Of a stretch of DNA of 34,265 nucleotides, positions 33,816 to 34,265 are shown one piece after another. The position numbers and the translations under genes are program-made. Source of the DNA: SG8-4 sp964598225 (GTDB lineage Bacteria > Planctomycetota > Phycisphaerae > Sedimentisphaerales > Anaerobacaceae); the NCBI GenBank assembly GCA_964598225.1, contig CAZRBG010000059.1, forward strand, positions 1 through 34,265. The letters are read 5' to 3'. Every line of letters begins with the position of its first letter. Positions within the stretch are counted from its first letter, which is position 1. Below the pieces are notes generated by a model. The model did no database searches, was not told the origin of the DNA, and saw only the letters and a list, made by a program, of their open reading frames with translations.

Positions 33816-34265
33816 TTAGAGTAACATGTCACCCGCTTCGATTGCCATAAGCATTTGACGGCAATTGTTTTTGCAGTTTTGAGCAAGTTTTATGTATGCT
33901 TGCAGTGGCTTTCCGTTCAGATTTTCTTCGGTAGCTGTCGTCTGGCAATGTTCGGCGAAAACCTTAGCAAGTCCCTGATTAGTCAATTCGATCTTGGCAC
34001 AACGGGAAAGCAGAGGGTGTGCATCTATTTGATCGTCAAACAGAGAAGATTCCCCCTCTTTGTTGTTGTGAAGATAATACATACGTGATTAGGAATACGC
34101 TCCAGAAGTCCGAGCAAACGTCTTATGATGGGCTTTCTAAGCCCGTGTGCCTCATTGATAATGAAAGCCCGTCCGCCTTTTCCCGGAGCTAAGTAGCACA
34201 TATCGTTTTCAGAGGTATAACCGAAAGTTGTGGATGGACAGATGATGAAAGCGGCGTACTCTAAA
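33816..34265 (-). pseudogene. AAA+ ATPase, clamp-loader-like, 3' part with a frameshift, runs off the window
   Basis: Two adjoining frames make one protein. The upstream part (34264 down to about 34062) reads FGYTSENDMCYLAPGKGGRA, then FIINEAHGLRKPI (Walker-B-like, Asn in place of Asp), then NHVCIIFTTTK (sensor-1-like). The downstream part (to the stop at 33816) reads KEGESSLFDDQIDAHPLLSRC, with the SRC arginine-finger motif of clamp loaders, then KIELTNQGLAKVFAEH and a helical C-terminus. The frames join at about 34060-34062 if one A is restored in ACAAAG; a run of five C's on the forward strand (34052-34056) lies close by. It could be a true mutation, a sequencing error or, less likely, programmed -1 slippage. 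The 5' half with the P-loop is outside the window. Confidence 0.75.

Noticed and set aside
1..34265. tRNA genes, rRNA genes, riboswitches and CRISPR arrays
   Set aside because: None was recognised on either strand; short repeats seen are IS ends or hairpins.

Overview
The window most resembles an anaerobic, polymer-degrading member of Planctomycetota, probably class Phycisphaerae (Sedimentisphaerales-like). This is inferred from gene content, not from a marker gene. The pointers are Tat- or Sec-exported sulfatases in series, formylglycine-generating-enzyme (FGE)-like domains fused to Asp-box sialidase folds, prepilin-type proteins with a DGH motif near the C-terminus, LamG/discoidin surface proteins, and a clamp-loader-like AAA+ ATPase at the right edge. 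No rRNA, tRNA or CRISPR array was seen.

Layout. (1) 43-726 (+): an exported DJ-1/PfpI-like protein. (2) 829-14850 (-): a long, tightly packed catabolic run. In transcription order it holds a prepilin-type protein, a lipoprotein, two FGE-like/sialidase fusions, an FAD oxidoreductase, an SSS sodium symporter resembling sialic-acid transporters, a URO-D/MtaA-like protein, a DHDPS/N-acetylneuraminate-lyase-like aldolase, a second URO-D/MtaA-like protein, a small ORF and an exported helical-barrel protein. Several junctions are 4-19 nt overlaps. (3) 15170-16225 (+): a LacI-family regulator with a good promoter, divergent from region 2 and convergent with region 4. (4) 16275-24249 (-): a six-gene run of Asp-box protein, sulfatase, FGE-like/sialidase fusion, sulfatase and sulfatase, closing against the regulator (five CDS plus their coupled signals). 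(5) 24382-28134 (-): a 1250-residue LamG/discoidin surface protein, headed at 28450-29235 by a near-identical second copy of the prepilin-type protein. (6) 29597-33535: a nest of mobile elements. It contains a complete IS1634-like element, a 105-bp left-end fragment of a second copy two bases away, and an IS110/IS1111-type element inserted without scar in the 3' part of an IS21-type istB gene. (7) 33537-34265: a large imperfect palindrome, a tiny ORF and the frameshifted 3' part of an AAA+ ATPase gene that runs off the window.

How it may work together (inference): sulfatases and Asp-box proteins remove sulfate and terminal sugars from a sulfated, possibly sialylated or ulosonic-acid-containing glycan outside the cytoplasm. 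The SSS symporter imports the released acid sugar, and the aldolase and oxidoreductase begin its breakdown. The two MtaA-like proteins could handle O-methyl groups, and the LacI-type protein could control the locus. The least conventional parts are the three FGE-like/sialidase fusions that lack the FGE catalytic cysteines, the duplicated prepilin genes that head two gene blocks, and the precisely readable IS110-into-istB insertion.
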